Positions 42,434 through 52,348 are shown, counted from the stretch's first letter. The stretch is 64,000 nt of DNA from Anaerofustis stercorihominis (GCF_024623185.1 NZ_JANJZK010000002.1:1-64000), one strand, 5' to 3'. Translations and numbers: made by a program. The notes: generated by a model from the letters alone, not told the origin.

Positions 42434-42991
42434 ATGTTTAATAATGTAACGGAAATAACGAATTTAATCATTGACAATAAGGTAACTGACGGAAATATAG
42501 TCTTGGATATGACCATGGGTAACGGTAATGATACATTGTATCTTGCAAAAAAAGTCGGAGAAAAAGGTAGAGTATACGCTTTTGATATTCAAGGTAAAGC
42601 GATTAAGAATACAAAGAAACTAATTGATGAGAATGGTATAAATAACGCAGTACTTATAAACGATTCACATGAGAATGTTTTAAATTACGTTGATGATAAA
42701 GTAGATTTTGCGGTCTATAACTTAGGTTATCTTCCCGGAGGAGATAAAAGTATAGTTACTGAAAGCTCTTCCACCGTTAAAAGTATCAAAGATGTATTGA
42801 CCGTTATAAATAATGACGGGCTTATCGTAATATGTGCTTATGTCGGGCATGAGGGCGGTATGGAAGAATACAAAGATATATTATCTTTTGTATCAAGTTT
42901 GAATAAGAAGAATTTTAACGTTACAAATCTTGAACATATTAACAGGAAACAGACTGCTCCTAGAATGATTATAATAGAAAGAATTAAATAA
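42434..42991 (+). CDS. mnmM: SAM-dependent tRNA methyltransferase MnmM (YtqB family)
   Basis: 185-residue class I methyltransferase. The SAM-binding loop is VLDMTMGNGNDTLYLA, the acidic end of strand 2 is AFDIQ, and the family-specific block VYNLGYLPGGDKSIVTESSSTV is present. It closely resembles B. subtilis YtqB, now called MnmM, which methylates nm5s2U34 in the tRNA wobble position. It lies 7 bp after the pseudouridine synthase and 25 bp before miaB, among other tRNA-modification genes, which supports the assignment. Confidence 0.88.
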   Translation: MFNNVTEITNLIIDNKVTDGNIVLDMTMGNGNDTLYLAKKVGEKGRVYAFDIQGKAIKNTKKLIDENGINNAVLINDSHENVLNYVDDKVDFAVYNLGYLPGGDKSIVTESSSTVKSIKDVLTVINNDGLIVICAYVGHEGGMEEYKDILSFVSSLNKKNFNVTNLEHINRKQTAPRMIIIERIK

Positions 42992-43016
42992 TAATACATA
43001 GAGGATAAAATATAAT

Positions 43017-44333
43017 ATGAAAAAATATTTGATTATAACTTATGGATGTCAGATGAATGAAAATGACAGCGAAAAAATCAGCGGTATGGTGGAAGAGCTT
43101 GGATATACCAAGACCGAAGACGAAAAAGATGCTGATTTAATAATAATGAATACATGTTCCGTAAGAGAAAATGCAAATAACCGTTTCTTTGGTAATCTTG
43201 GTAATTTTAAGAAACTAAAGAAAAAGAAACCGGGTTTGATACTGGCGGTCTGCGGATGTATGATGCAGGAAGAACATATAGTAAAGAAAATAAAGGAGAA
43301 ATATTCTTTTGTGGATATAGTTTTCGGTACTCATAATATCGCATCTCTTCCTTCTCTTTTGGAAGAGTGTGACGCAAAGAGAAAGCTAATCGTAGAAGTA
43401 TTGGAAGACAGCGATAAACTTGCAGAGGGACTTCCCGTACACAGACAGTTCAAGCATAAGGCATTTGTAAGCATAATGAAAGGCTGCAACAATTTTTGTT
43501 CTTACTGCATAGTCCCTTATACAAGAGGTCGGGAAAGAAGCAGGGAGTATCAAAATATATTAAATGAAGTAAGAGAACTTGCAAATGACGGAGTTAAGGA
43601 AGTAACACTTTTAGGGCAAAATGTTAACTCTTACGGAAAAAACTTGGATGATCCGGTTTCCTTTGCTAAATTACTTAAAATGGTAAGTGAAGTCAAAGGG
43701 ATAGAGAGAGTAAGGTTTATGACTTCTCATCCGAAAGATTTAAGTGATGAACTTATTGAAGTCATAAGGGATAATCCTAAGATTTGCAGACATATCCACC
43801 TACCTATGCAGTCGGGTTCAAGCAGGATATTAAAACTTATGAACAGGCATTACGATAAAGATACTTACATAAATTTAGTCAAAAAGATTAGAAGAGAAAT
43901 CCCGGATGTGGCTATCACTACGGATATAATAGTTGGATTTCCAACAGAGACAGAGGAAGATTTCTTAGATACACTGGATGTTTATAAAGAATGCGAATTC
44001 GATACCGCCTTTACTTTTATTTATTCAAAAAGGGAAGGTACAAAAGCAGCTGTAATGGACGGGCAAATAGACGAAAAGACCGTTAAAGACAGATTTGACA
44101 GATTACTAAAACTTCATGATGAAATTGTTTTAAAACAAAATAAAAAATATTTAGGTAAAGAAGTTGATATTTTAATCGACGGAAAAAGCAAAACAAACGA
44201 TAATGTCTTAACCGGTAGGACAAGCTCCTTTAAGCTTGTAAACTTTACAGGTAAGGGAGAAACAGGGGACATCGTAAAAGTTAAGATAACGGATATACAT
44301 ACATTCCATTTAAGCGGAGAAGTAATAGAATAG
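43017..44333 (+). CDS. miaB: tRNA-2-methylthio-N6-dimethylallyladenosine synthase
   Basis: 438-residue radical-SAM methylthiotransferase. The N-terminal UPF0004 domain has the three auxiliary-cluster cysteines (TYGCQMN, NTCSVRE, CGCM). The radical-SAM motif is CNNFCSYCIVPYTRGRERSR, and a C-terminal TRAM domain follows (about 375-438). It adds the 2-methylthio group to i6A37 of tRNAs. MiaA, which makes i6A37, is encoded four genes downstream in the same array. Length is normal for MiaB, and the start has a gagga site. Confidence 0.95.
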   Translation: MKKYLIITYGCQMNENDSEKISGMVEELGYTKTEDEKDADLIIMNTCSVRENANNRFFGNLGNFKKLKKKKPGLILAVCGCMMQEEHIVKKIKEKYSFVDIVFGTHNIASLPSLLEECDAKRKLIVEVLEDSDKLAEGLPVHRQFKHKAFVSIMKGCNNFCSYCIVPYTRGRERSREYQNILNEVRELANDGVKEVTLLGQNVNSYGKNLDDPVSFAKLLKMVSEVKGIERVRFMTSHPKDLSDELIEVIRDNPKICRHIHLPMQSGSSRILKLMNRHYDKDTYINLVKKIRREIPDVAITTDIIVGFPTETEEDFLDTLDVYKECEFDTAFTFIYSKREGTKAAVMDGQIDEKTVKDRFDRLLKLHDEIVLKQNKKYLGKEVDILIDGKSKTNDNVLTGRTSSFKLVNFTGKGETGDIVKVKITDIHTFHLSGEVIE

Positions 44334-44348
44334 GAGAAAATAAAATTT

Positions 44349-47024
44349 ATGGCATCGCTCACACCAATGATGAAGCAATATTTACAGACACACGAAGAAG
44401 TACCTGATACGATATTATTTTATAGGCTGGGAGATTTTTATGAAATGTTCTTCGATGATGCGAAGACTGCCAGCAAAGAACTCGATTTGGTCCTTACAGG
44501 CAGAGACTGCGGACTTGAAGAAAAAGCGCCTATGTGCGGAGTACCTTATCACAGTGCGGATACGTATATTGCAAAACTTGTTGAGAAAGGTTATAAAGTT
44601 GCTATATGCGAACAAGTAGAAGATCCAAAGACTGCCAAAGGTCTGGTTAAAAGGGAAGTGCAAAGAGTTATTTCACCGGGAACGATTACCGAAGGTAAGA
44701 TGCTTAAAGAAGGCGAAAATAACTATATCATGTGTATTTATTACAATAAACTGGAATTCGGGGTCACTTACTGCGATATTACTACGGGAGAATTCAATGT
44801 ACTTTCTCTTAGCGGAGAAAACAGAGAAAATGAGCTTTTATCTCTTCTTTCAAGAATAAATCCCGCACAGATCATAGTTAATACTATCTTATTCGAAGAT
44901 TTGGATTTAAAGAAGAATATATCAAATGTTACCAAAGTAATGCTTGAACCTCATCCTTTAAATTATTTCTTTCATGATAAAGCGAAGGAATATATATTAA
45001 ATCAGTTTAATGTATATTCTCTTTCTTCCATCGGGCTTGATAATAACGAAATAATCGTAAGGTCTGCGGGGGCTTTATTAAAATATCTTGATGAAACGCA
45101 AAAGAGAGCACTTATACATATAAACGAAATCAAGATAAACGAAGATAAAGACTACATGCACCTTGACTATAATACGAAGAGGAACCTTGAAATAGTAGAG
45201 AATTTAAGGACTAACAACAAAAAAGATACTTTGCTTGATGTCCTTGACAATACTATAACTTCTATGGGCGCAAGGGAGCTTAAAAAATGGGTACTTGAAC
45301 CTTTAACAAATAAAGATAAAATCGTACTCAGACAGGACGCAATCAAACTTTTCATAGATGATGTTATGATACTTGAAGATATAAGTTCAAACTTAAAATA
45401 TGTCAAGGATATGGAAAGGATAATTTCCAGACTTTCTTTAGATATAGCAAACGGAAGAGATCTTCTTGCTTTAAAAGAATCTATTGGCGTAATCCCGAGG
45501 GTAAGAATACTTCTTTCAAAACTTATGAAGGATTCACCGCTTTTAAGTGAAATATATACAAAGCTAGATGAACTCAGCGATATATATGATTTGATTGAAG
45601 CTTCCATTGATGATGACTGTCAGGTCAGCCTTAAAAACGGAGGAATAGTTAAGCTTGGGTATAGTGAGGAAATCGACGAGCTTAAAAATTTAAAGAATAA
45701 TTCCGCACAAATTTTAGCCAATATCGAAAAAGACGAAAAAGAAAAGACAGGTATCAAAAACCTTAAGATCAAATATAATAAAGTCTTTGGTTATTTCCTT
45801 GAAGTGACTTCTTCTTATGCAAGTCTTGTTCCCGACTATTTTATCCGTAAGCAGACATTGGCTAACTCAGAAAGGTATTTTACAGAAGAGCTTAAAGATA
45901 TTGAAGTAAAGTTACTAAGTGTGGAAGAAAAGTTAAAAGAAAAAGAATATAAAATATACGTAGATATAAAGAACGAAGTTTTAAAAAATATAAAGAGAAT
46001 TCAAATGACAGCTAAGATGATAGCTGTTATAGACGCTGTTATTTCTCTCGCTGTTGTCGCAAAGAAAAATCACTACGTTAAACCTACCATTACGGAAAAC
46101 GGAAGCATGATAATCAAAGAGGGAAGACATCCGGTAGTCGAGAAGATAACCGGTCTTGATAATTTTATACATAACGATACATTACTGGATAACGAAGATA
46201 ACAGGATGCTTATAATCACAGGTGCCAATATGGCGGGTAAATCTACTTATATCAGGCAAGTCGCACTTATATCCATAATGGCGCAAATAGGTTCTTTCGT
46301 TCCTGCGACTTCCGCAAGTATAAGTATTGTCGACAGGGTATTTACGAGAGTAGGGGCAAGCGATGACCTTGCCAGCGGACAGAGTACTTTTATGGTTGAA
46401 ATGAGTGAGGTATCCAATATCCTCAAATATGCCACAAAGAATTCTCTTGTTATACTTGATGAAGTGGGAAGAGGGACTTCCACTTTTGACGGACTTAGTA
46501 TAGCCCATGCGGTAATAGAATATTTGCTTGACAAAAGTAAAATAGGAGCAAAGACTTTGTTTGCCACTCATTACCATGAGCTTACAGAGCTTGAAGGAGA
46601 GCAAAACGGAGTTAAGAATTATTCTATCAGGCTTGAAAGCAACGGAGATGAAATAGTCTTTTTAAGAAAAATAGAAAGAGGCGGTATAGATAAGAGCTAC
46701 GGTATTGAGGTAGGAAAGCTTGCGGGTCTTCCGGACGAAGTAATAAAGAGAAGTATGCAAATCCTCGATGTACTCGAAGAAAACGAAGAAACCTATAAGA
46801 ATAAGATTGACGCTATGAATGCTCATATAAGAATGAGTAATAATTCCTTTACTCAGTTATCCATAGGACAAAATCCCGATGATGAAAGATTAAAGGAAAA
46901 ATATACTTTGAGTAAGAAAGCCGTAAATAAGATAAAGACTCTTCCTATAGAGAGTATGAGCCCTATCGAAGTAATGAATTTTGTATATGAATTAAAACAG
47001 TCATTGGAAAAAGAGGAAATTTAA
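44349..47024 (+). CDS. mutS: DNA mismatch repair protein MutS
   Basis: 891-residue MutS1. The N-terminal mismatch-reading motif is in GDFYEMFFDDA (Phe-x-Glu). Connector, lever and clamp domains follow, then the ATPase with Walker A TGANMAGKSTYIRQ (about 622-635), the DDLASGQSTFMVEM loop, Walker B VILDEVGRGTSTFDG and FATHYHELTELE. The C-terminal HTH dimer region is present. It recognises mispairs and recruits MutL, encoded 2 bp downstream. Full length. Confidence 0.97.
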   Translation: MASLTPMMKQYLQTHEEVPDTILFYRLGDFYEMFFDDAKTASKELDLVLTGRDCGLEEKAPMCGVPYHSADTYIAKLVEKGYKVAICEQVEDPKTAKGLVKREVQRVISPGTITEGKMLKEGENNYIMCIYYNKLEFGVTYCDITTGEFNVLSLSGENRENELLSLLSRINPAQIIVNTILFEDLDLKKNISNVTKVMLEPHPLNYFFHDKAKEYILNQFNVYSLSSIGLDNNEIIVRSAGALLKYLDETQKRALIHINEIKINEDKDYMHLDYNTKRNLEIVENLRTNNKKDTLLDVLDNTITSMGARELKKWVLEPLTNKDKIVLRQDAIKLFIDDVMILEDISSNLKYVKDMERIISRLSLDIANGRDLLALKESIGVIPRVRILLSKLMKDSPLLSEIYTKLDELSDIYDLIEASIDDDCQVSLKNGGIVKLGYSEEIDELKNLKNNSAQILANIEKDEKEKTGIKNLKIKYNKVFGYFLEVTSSYASLVPDYFIRKQTLANSERYFTEELKDIEVKLLSVEEKLKEKEYKIYVDIKNEVLKNIKRIQMTAKMIAVIDAVISLAVVAKKNHYVKPTITENGSMIIKEGRHPVVEKITGLDNFIHNDTLLDNEDNRMLIITGANMAGKSTYIRQVALISIMAQIGSFVPATSASISIVDRVFTRVGASDDLASGQSTFMVEMSEVSNILKYATKNSLVILDEVGRGTSTFDGLSIAHAVIEYLLDKSKIGAKTLFATHYHELTELEGEQNGVKNYSIRLESNGDEIVFLRKIERGGIDKSYGIEVGKLAGLPDEVIKRSMQILDVLEENEETYKNKIDAMNAHIRMSNNSFTQLSIGQNPDDERLKEKYTLSKKAVNKIKTLPIESMSPIEVMNFVYELKQSLEKEEI

Positions 47025-47026
47025 TT

Positions 47027-49009
47027 ATGACAAGTGTAATTAAAAAGCTTTCGGATGAACTTATAAATAAAATTTCGGCAGGAGAGGTTGTAGTTTCTCC
47101 TGCTTCGGTCATTAAAGAGCTTGTTGAAAATTCAATAGATGCAGGAGCCGACCATATAAAAATAGAAATCGAAAACGGCGGGAAGACCAAAATTTTGGTA
47201 AGTGATAACGGGATAGGGATAAAATCCGATGAAATGGAGCTGGCTTTCAATAAAAATGCCACATCCAAAATCGATAGTTTAGATAAGTTATCGAGCATAG
47301 ATACCCTTGGTTTCAGAGGAGAGGCTTTATTTAGTATTTCCGTCGTAAGCAAAGTAAAAATAAGAAGTAAATACAAAGATGAAAACATAGGGACTTCTGC
47401 TACGGTCATAAACGGGAAAGTTCAAAACATCAAAAATCTTGCTTTAAATACCGGAACGAGGATAGAAGTAGAGGATCTGTTTTATAATACTCCCGCAAGA
47501 AGAAAACATATGAAAAGTGCAAAAGCAGAAAAGACCGCTTCACTTGATATAATTTCAAAACTTGCGATCGCCAATCCGAGTATTGCTTTTAGTGTATACA
47601 GTGATAATAAGGAAGTATTTGTTACACTTGGAGATAACAATATAAGAAATGTAGTAAGCGTAATTTTAGGTCATGAATTTGTATCAAAGATGATAGAGGT
47701 CAATTACAATGATGAACCGCTTACCGTAAAGGGATTTACTCTTTCTCCCAATTATTTGGACAGACAAAATGAGGAGAGCATATTTATAATAAACGGAAGA
47801 TACGTTAAAAACGATACTTTGAATAAAGCCATAAACAGTATTTACAGGGAACAGTACGGGCTTTTTACAAAGAGGATCTCTTATGTTCTATACATAAAGC
47901 TTCCTTATAATTTTACGGATGTAAACATTCACCCCGCAAAGACAAGCATATCTTTCAGAAACGAAACACTTATTAATATGCTAATATGCGAAGGAGTAAG
48001 GAGTGCACTTCGAGAATCAATAAACCTGAATGATAATGCAATCGGAGAAAGAAAGAAAAAAGAAAATCCTTTTGAAAACCAAATTGCATTCGAAGAGTCA
48101 AGCAGCTATGTTGTCGGTGATAAAGATATATCTATAGGCGGTCATAGAGAAAATTTAAACGTAGATAAGAAAGATGTCATTGAAGATAATATCAATGAGG
48201 AAACAAATAAATACGACATTATAAATAAAGATTATATGACGGCTTCATATGATAATGACAGTGAACCTGCATATTTTAATGAAAGTGCAAGTACTTCTTA
48301 TACTTCTTTTGATGATAACTTAATAAAAGATATTCCGGTCATAAATCCTATAGAGACTAATGTATTCACAAATAAGAATGAAGAAGAATTAGCGGAGCAA
48401 AAGAATATAGTAGACAGAAGTATATTTGATAAAATAATCAATATGCACTTTGTTGGGACCGCCTTTAAGGCTTATGCCATATTTGAAAGCGGAGAAACTT
48501 TATATATAATGGATACTCACGCAAGCCATGAAAGAGTTTTATACGACAAATACTTATCTGAATTCAAGAAACATAGTGTCAGTACTCAGATACTTGTTTC
48601 TCCGTTCGTCCTTGAATTGAGCGTTATACATAAGGATATATGTTTAAATAATCTTAAACTGCTTAAAAATCTTGGATATGAAATCGAAGACTTTTCCGGT
48701 AATAATGTGATAATAAGAGAAATCCCGGAAATGTTATCTATGGAGGATACAAAAGAAGTGATTTTAAATTTATTGTCTTCTCTAAAAGATACATCAATGC
48801 TTAATAATGAAATCAACAGAAATGAAAGGCTTATAAAGAATGCATGTCATCATGCTGTAAGGGGACATGACGATATTTCTAAAGAAGAAGCGATAAAGCT
48901 TTTAAGTGATTTAAAGTTATCGGATAATCCTTTTTCTTGTCCTCATTCCAGACCGACTATTTCTAAGATAAAAAAGAAATATTTTGAAAAAATGTTCCAA
49001 AGGATTTAA
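47027..49009 (+). CDS. mutL: DNA mismatch repair protein MutL
   Basis: 660-residue MutL. The GHKL ATPase N-terminus has NKISAGEVV, ENSIDAGADHIKI, DNGIGI and TLGFRGEALFSISVVS. A charged linker (about 345-465) leads to the C-terminal dimerisation/endonuclease domain. The endonuclease motif reads DTHASHERVLYDKY, against the usual DQHAxxExxxYE, so Gln is replaced by Thr and the last Glu by Asp. The zinc-site blocks CHHAVRGHD and CPHSRPT are present. It is a nicking-type MutL, as in other bacteria without MutH. It is tightly coupled to mutS and miaA (2-bp gaps). Confidence 0.95.
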   Translation: MTSVIKKLSDELINKISAGEVVVSPASVIKELVENSIDAGADHIKIEIENGGKTKILVSDNGIGIKSDEMELAFNKNATSKIDSLDKLSSIDTLGFRGEALFSISVVSKVKIRSKYKDENIGTSATVINGKVQNIKNLALNTGTRIEVEDLFYNTPARRKHMKSAKAEKTASLDIISKLAIANPSIAFSVYSDNKEVFVTLGDNNIRNVVSVILGHEFVSKMIEVNYNDEPLTVKGFTLSPNYLDRQNEESIFIINGRYVKNDTLNKAINSIYREQYGLFTKRISYVLYIKLPYNFTDVNIHPAKTSISFRNETLINMLICEGVRSALRESINLNDNAIGERKKKENPFENQIAFEESSSYVVGDKDISIGGHRENLNVDKKDVIEDNINEETNKYDIINKDYMTASYDNDSEPAYFNESASTSYTSFDDNLIKDIPVINPIETNVFTNKNEEELAEQKNIVDRSIFDKIINMHFVGTAFKAYAIFESGETLYIMDTHASHERVLYDKYLSEFKKHSVSTQILVSPFVLELSVIHKDICLNNLKLLKNLGYEIEDFSGNNVIIREIPEMLSMEDTKEVILNLLSSLKDTSMLNNEINRNERLIKNACHHAVRGHDDISKEEAIKLLSDLKLSDNPFSCPHSRPTISKIKKKYFEKMFQRI

Positions 49010-49011
49010 AT

Positions 49012-49938
49012 ATGAATAAAGTTGTAGTTATTGCAGGTCCCACCGCATCGGGGAAAAGTGGGCTTGCCGTAGAGCTTGCTAAAAAGATAAACGGAGAGAT
49101 AATCTCTGCGGATTCGGTGCAGGTTTATAAATATATGGATATAGGTTCCGCTAAAGTAACAGAAGAAGAAATGCAGGGGATAAAACATTATTTGGTAGAC
49201 GAGTTCTATCCAAATGAAGATTTTAACGTTTCCGTTTTTGTAGATAAAGGAATAGAGTATATAAATGAAATACTCTCTAAAGGAAAAGTTCCCATCATAG
49301 TTGGTGGAAGCGGATTATACGTCGACGCTCTTATATATGATTCTTATGACTTTGAAGAAGAGAATAGTGATAAGAGCTATAGAGAGTATCTTGAAAATTT
49401 AGCAAAAGAAAATGGCAAACAATACGTATATGATATGCTTGTTGAAGCCGATAAGGAAAGTGCTGATGAAATACATCCAAATAACTTAAAAAGGGTCATA
49501 AGGGCGCTGGAGATATATAAAAAGACGGGAAAGAAGAAAAGCGATAGGAAAGAAAGAAAAAAAGAATATAGATTTAAAGATACTTATTATTTTTGTTTAA
49601 ATGACAATAGAGAAAAGCTATATGAAAAAATAGATAAAAGAGTAGATGAAATGATAAGTTTGGGGCTTGTGGATGAAGTAAAATCTCTTCTTCATATGGG
49701 ATACGATGAAAGCTTAAATTCCATGAGAGCTCTTGGATATAAGGAAATAGTAAGCTTTTTAAAAGGGGATATTTCATTAGAGCAAGCTATCTATATCATA
49801 AAGAGGGATACCAGACATTTTGCAAAGAGACAGCTTACGTGGTTCAGGCATAACGAAGATGTAATATGGCTTAGTAAAGAAGATTATAAAGATACAAAAG
49901 ATATATTAACTTTTATGAGGGGGATAATCAATGAGTAG
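49012..49938 (+). CDS. miaA: tRNA dimethylallyltransferase
   Basis: 308-residue enzyme that transfers a dimethylallyl group to A37 of tRNAs reading UNN codons, the substrate for MiaB. The P-loop is AGPTASGKSGLAVELA. DSVQVYKYMDIGSAKVT, GGSGLYVDALI and KRDTRHFAKRQLTWFR are family signatures. It follows mutL by 2 bp and overlaps the next gene by 8 bases. The start gives a family-typical short N-terminus. Confidence 0.96.
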   Translation: MNKVVVIAGPTASGKSGLAVELAKKINGEIISADSVQVYKYMDIGSAKVTEEEMQGIKHYLVDEFYPNEDFNVSVFVDKGIEYINEILSKGKVPIIVGGSGLYVDALIYDSYDFEEENSDKSYREYLENLAKENGKQYVYDMLVEADKESADEIHPNNLKRVIRALEIYKKTGKKKSDRKERKKEYRFKDTYYFCLNDNREKLYEKIDKRVDEMISLGLVDEVKSLLHMGYDESLNSMRALGYKEIVSFLKGDISLEQAIYIIKRDTRHFAKRQLTWFRHNEDVIWLSKEDYKDTKDILTFMRGIINE

Positions 49939-51196
49939 TTTTGCCGCACAAAAGGCAATCAATATTGTAAAAGAAGCAGAAAAAAGAATAAAATATAAAT
50001 TTGAAGAAATAGATGATATATGTGAATATAATACATTCAAAGTTTTGAGTGCAATGCAAAATCATCGTCTTTCCCTAAGACATTTTAATGAAAGCACCGG
50101 ATATGCTTATGATGACGAGGGAAGGGAAATAACCGAGAAGATTTATGCAGAGGTGTTCGGCGGAGAAGCTGCCCTTGTAAGACCTCAAATAGTTAGCGGG
50201 ACTCATGCTATAAGTTTAATGCTCTACGGGGTGTTAAGACCGGGAGATACACTTTTAAGTATTACCGGAGACCCTTATGATACAATTAGGTCTACCATCG
50301 GTATAAACGATAACGGAGAAAACCTCGGTTCACTTAAAGATTATAATGTGGATTATGATAAAGTGAATTTAAAAGACGGAGGGGAAATCGATTTTGATGA
50401 GGTTAAAAAGAAGCTAAATGATAAAGTAAAAGCGGTATTCATTCAGCGTTCAAGCGGATATACCGACGCGAAAGCCTTATCCATAAGAAAGATAGAAGAA
50501 GCTTGTAAATTTGTCAAAGGTATAAAAAAAGACGTATTAGTTCTTGTCGACAATTGTTACGGAGAATTCCTTGAAAAGAAAGAACCGTTGGAAGTTGGTG
50601 CTGATTTGATTGCTGGTTCATTAATAAAAAATCCGGGCGGAGGTCTTGTTTCCGTCGGCGGTTATATAATAGGCAGCAGGGAAAATATCAAAAAAGTTGC
50701 TTCCCGCCTTACGGCTCCGGGTATAGCTCTTGAGGTAGGGGCAAATCTGGGCGTCATCCGCTCTTATTTGCAGGGACTTTTTATGGCGAGTAAAGTTACA
50801 AGCGGAGCAATAAAAGGCGCTATACTGGCTGCCAGCGTGTTTGAGAGCATAGGATACAGAGTATTCCCGGGTGTGGATGACGAAAGAAGCGATATTATCC
50901 AGGCTGTGGTTCTGGGAAGCAGAGAAAAGGTATGTGCTTACTGTGAAGGTATTCAGGAAGCTGCTCCGGTAGATTCTTACGTTACTCCTGAACCTTGGGA
51001 TATGCCGGGATATGATGATCAGGTAATAATGGCTGCGGGGAATTTTATTGAAGGCTCTTCAATAGAACTCAGTGCCGATGCACCTATGAAAGAACCTTAT
51101 ATCGTGTATCAGCAGGGCGGACTTACTTATGAGCATTCTAAGATAGGTACTATCAAAGCTTTGGATAAAATACTTAAACTTGATGAGGTAAGATAA
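49931..51196 (+). CDS. Methionine gamma-lyase family protein (aluminium-resistance type)
   Basis: 421-residue PLP-dependent fold-I enzyme of the YnbB/Alr group, often annotated as aluminium resistance protein or cystathionine/methionine gamma-lyase-like. The PLP lysine is in LIAGSLIKNPGGGLVSVGGYI. RPQIVSGTHAISLMLYGVLRPGDTLLSITGDPYDT and ALEVGANLGVIRSYLQGLFMA are family blocks. B. subtilis ynbB also lies near hfq and miaA, so the neighbourhood is conserved. The true reaction is not firmly known. The start overlaps the miaA stop by 8 bases. Confidence 0.88.
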   Translation: MSSFAAQKAINIVKEAEKRIKYKFEEIDDICEYNTFKVLSAMQNHRLSLRHFNESTGYAYDDEGREITEKIYAEVFGGEAALVRPQIVSGTHAISLMLYGVLRPGDTLLSITGDPYDTIRSTIGINDNGENLGSLKDYNVDYDKVNLKDGGEIDFDEVKKKLNDKVKAVFIQRSSGYTDAKALSIRKIEEACKFVKGIKKDVLVLVDNCYGEFLEKKEPLEVGADLIAGSLIKNPGGGLVSVGGYIIGSRENIKKVASRLTAPGIALEVGANLGVIRSYLQGLFMASKVTSGAIKGAILAASVFESIGYRVFPGVDDERSDIIQAVVLGSREKVCAYCEGIQEAAPVDSYVTPEPWDMPGYDDQVIMAAGNFIEGSSIELSADAPMKEPYIVYQQGGLTYEHSKIGTIKALDKILKLDEVR

Positions 51197-51616
51197 ATGT
51201 TGGTAATGGTAGTAGACGGAAAAGGCGGAGGGATAGGTGTAAGCCTAATTGAAAAAATAAAAGAAAAAAAGCTTGATGTAGATATCATAGGCGTCGGTAC
51301 GAACTCCATTGCAATGTCGGGAATGAATAAGCTGGGTATAGACTGTGCCAGCGGTGAAAATCCCGTAGTTTACAATGCAGGTAAAGCGGATTTTATACTC
51401 GGACCTATGGGTATACTTACCGCAAATGCCATGTTTGGCGAGATAACTCCCAAAATGGCTCATGCAATATCCGAGAGTGAAGCTAAAAAGATATTGATAC
51501 CTATGAATAAATGCAATGTTATAACCGTCGGTGTCGTGAATAAGAGCATAAATGAGTATATAGAAGAAGCAGTCAGTATTTTAAAAGAAGAAGTTGAAAA
51601 AAAGAAAAGCAGATAA
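51197..51616 (+). CDS. DUF3842 family protein
   Basis: 139-residue protein whose ATG directly follows the stop of the lyase gene. It starts MLVMVVDGKGGGIGVSLIEKI, a Rossmann-like Gly-rich loop, followed by IIGVGTNSIAMSGM and ADFILGPMGILTANAMFGEITPKMAHAISES with KKILIPMNKCN. These match the DUF3842 family of Clostridia, for which I know no function. The pattern suggests nucleotide or small-ligand binding. Last gene of the long array; a terminator overlaps its stop codon. Confidence 0.85.
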   Translation: MLVMVVDGKGGGIGVSLIEKIKEKKLDVDIIGVGTNSIAMSGMNKLGIDCASGENPVVYNAGKADFILGPMGILTANAMFGEITPKMAHAISESEAKKILIPMNKCNVITVGVVNKSINEYIEEAVSILKEEVEKKKSR

Positions 51617-51632
51617 AGTCTGCTTTTTTATT
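51605..51632. terminator. Bidirectional terminator after the DUF3842 gene
   Basis: Stem aaaagcaga (51605-51613) and tctgctttt (51619-51627), overlapping the DUF3842 stop and abutting the stop of the convergent DUF3267 gene. Confidence 0.85.
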
Positions 51633-52230
51633 TTTTCTCAAAAGCCACAAATCCCGGATCAGTGGGGTGGTCGAAGACTTTGATGTCTTTATATTTAAGT
51701 AAATGAAGGATTATAAGCAAATCTCCTCCCGCAAATAACATATTTAGAATTGAGAATAAGAATAAAAATCTGGTTGGGTATATAAACATTGATAACATCG
51801 GGATTATACCAAGGATGACAAAGGGCATTAATGCTCCGATCATATATCCATTTTTAGATAATGTTTCCCTGCAGTGAGCGTAGGGCATAAGTGCACTAAG
51901 ATTAAATCCGAATTTAATGCTTTTAAATCTATATTTACAATAAAAGCTCCATGTAAAGCCGTGAATGAATTCATGTATTAACAATGAAGCTATCAATATG
52001 ATTATAAAATTGACTGCTGTGAACTGAAATGAGTTATCGAAATTTTTATAGTTAAGTATGTAGTAGACAATTGGGATTATCATAAAGGGAAGCGGTGTTA
52101 ATATCCCAAATATATTAGCATTAAGAGGAGAAATGATATGGTCTTTTCTTTTATAACCTTCGTTACTCATTTTATTTATTACATTATTGAACTCTTCTTT
52201 TTCTCTTATTTCTTTTTCCTTTTTATTCAT
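51628..52230 (-). CDS. DUF3267 zincin-like membrane protein
   Basis: 200-residue membrane protein with about four hydrophobic helices and the zinc-protease motif HEFIHG in LLIHEFIHGFTWSFYCKYRF. A later FAGGDLLI could supply an acidic ligand. This is the DUF3267 pattern, a group of short putative metalloproteases related to the S2P fold. The N-terminus is highly charged (MNKKEKEIREKEEFNN). The gene stands alone. Substrate and role are unknown. Confidence 0.82.
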   Translation of the reverse strand: MNKKEKEIREKEEFNNVINKMSNEGYKRKDHIISPLNANIFGILTPLPFMIIPIVYYILNYKNFDNSFQFTAVNFIIILIASLLIHEFIHGFTWSFYCKYRFKSIKFGFNLSALMPYAHCRETLSKNGYMIGALMPFVILGIIPMLSMFIYPTRFLFLFSILNMLFAGGDLLIILHLLKYKDIKVFDHPTDPGFVAFEKK

Positions 52231-52315
52231 ATAAAAACCTTTCTTACTCGCTAAATAGTTTAATCGTATTTTAACATAATATTTATTACTTTTATATATT
52301 TACTTTTATAAAATA

Positions 52316-52345
52316 AAAAGATATGACGAAATCGTCATATCTTCA
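52316..52345 (-). terminator. Intrinsic terminator of sigG
   Basis: Stem agatatgacg (52319-52328) and cgtcatatct (52333-52342). On the minus strand it is followed by a T-rich run (cttttta). Confidence 0.85.
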
Positions 52346-52348
52346 TTA

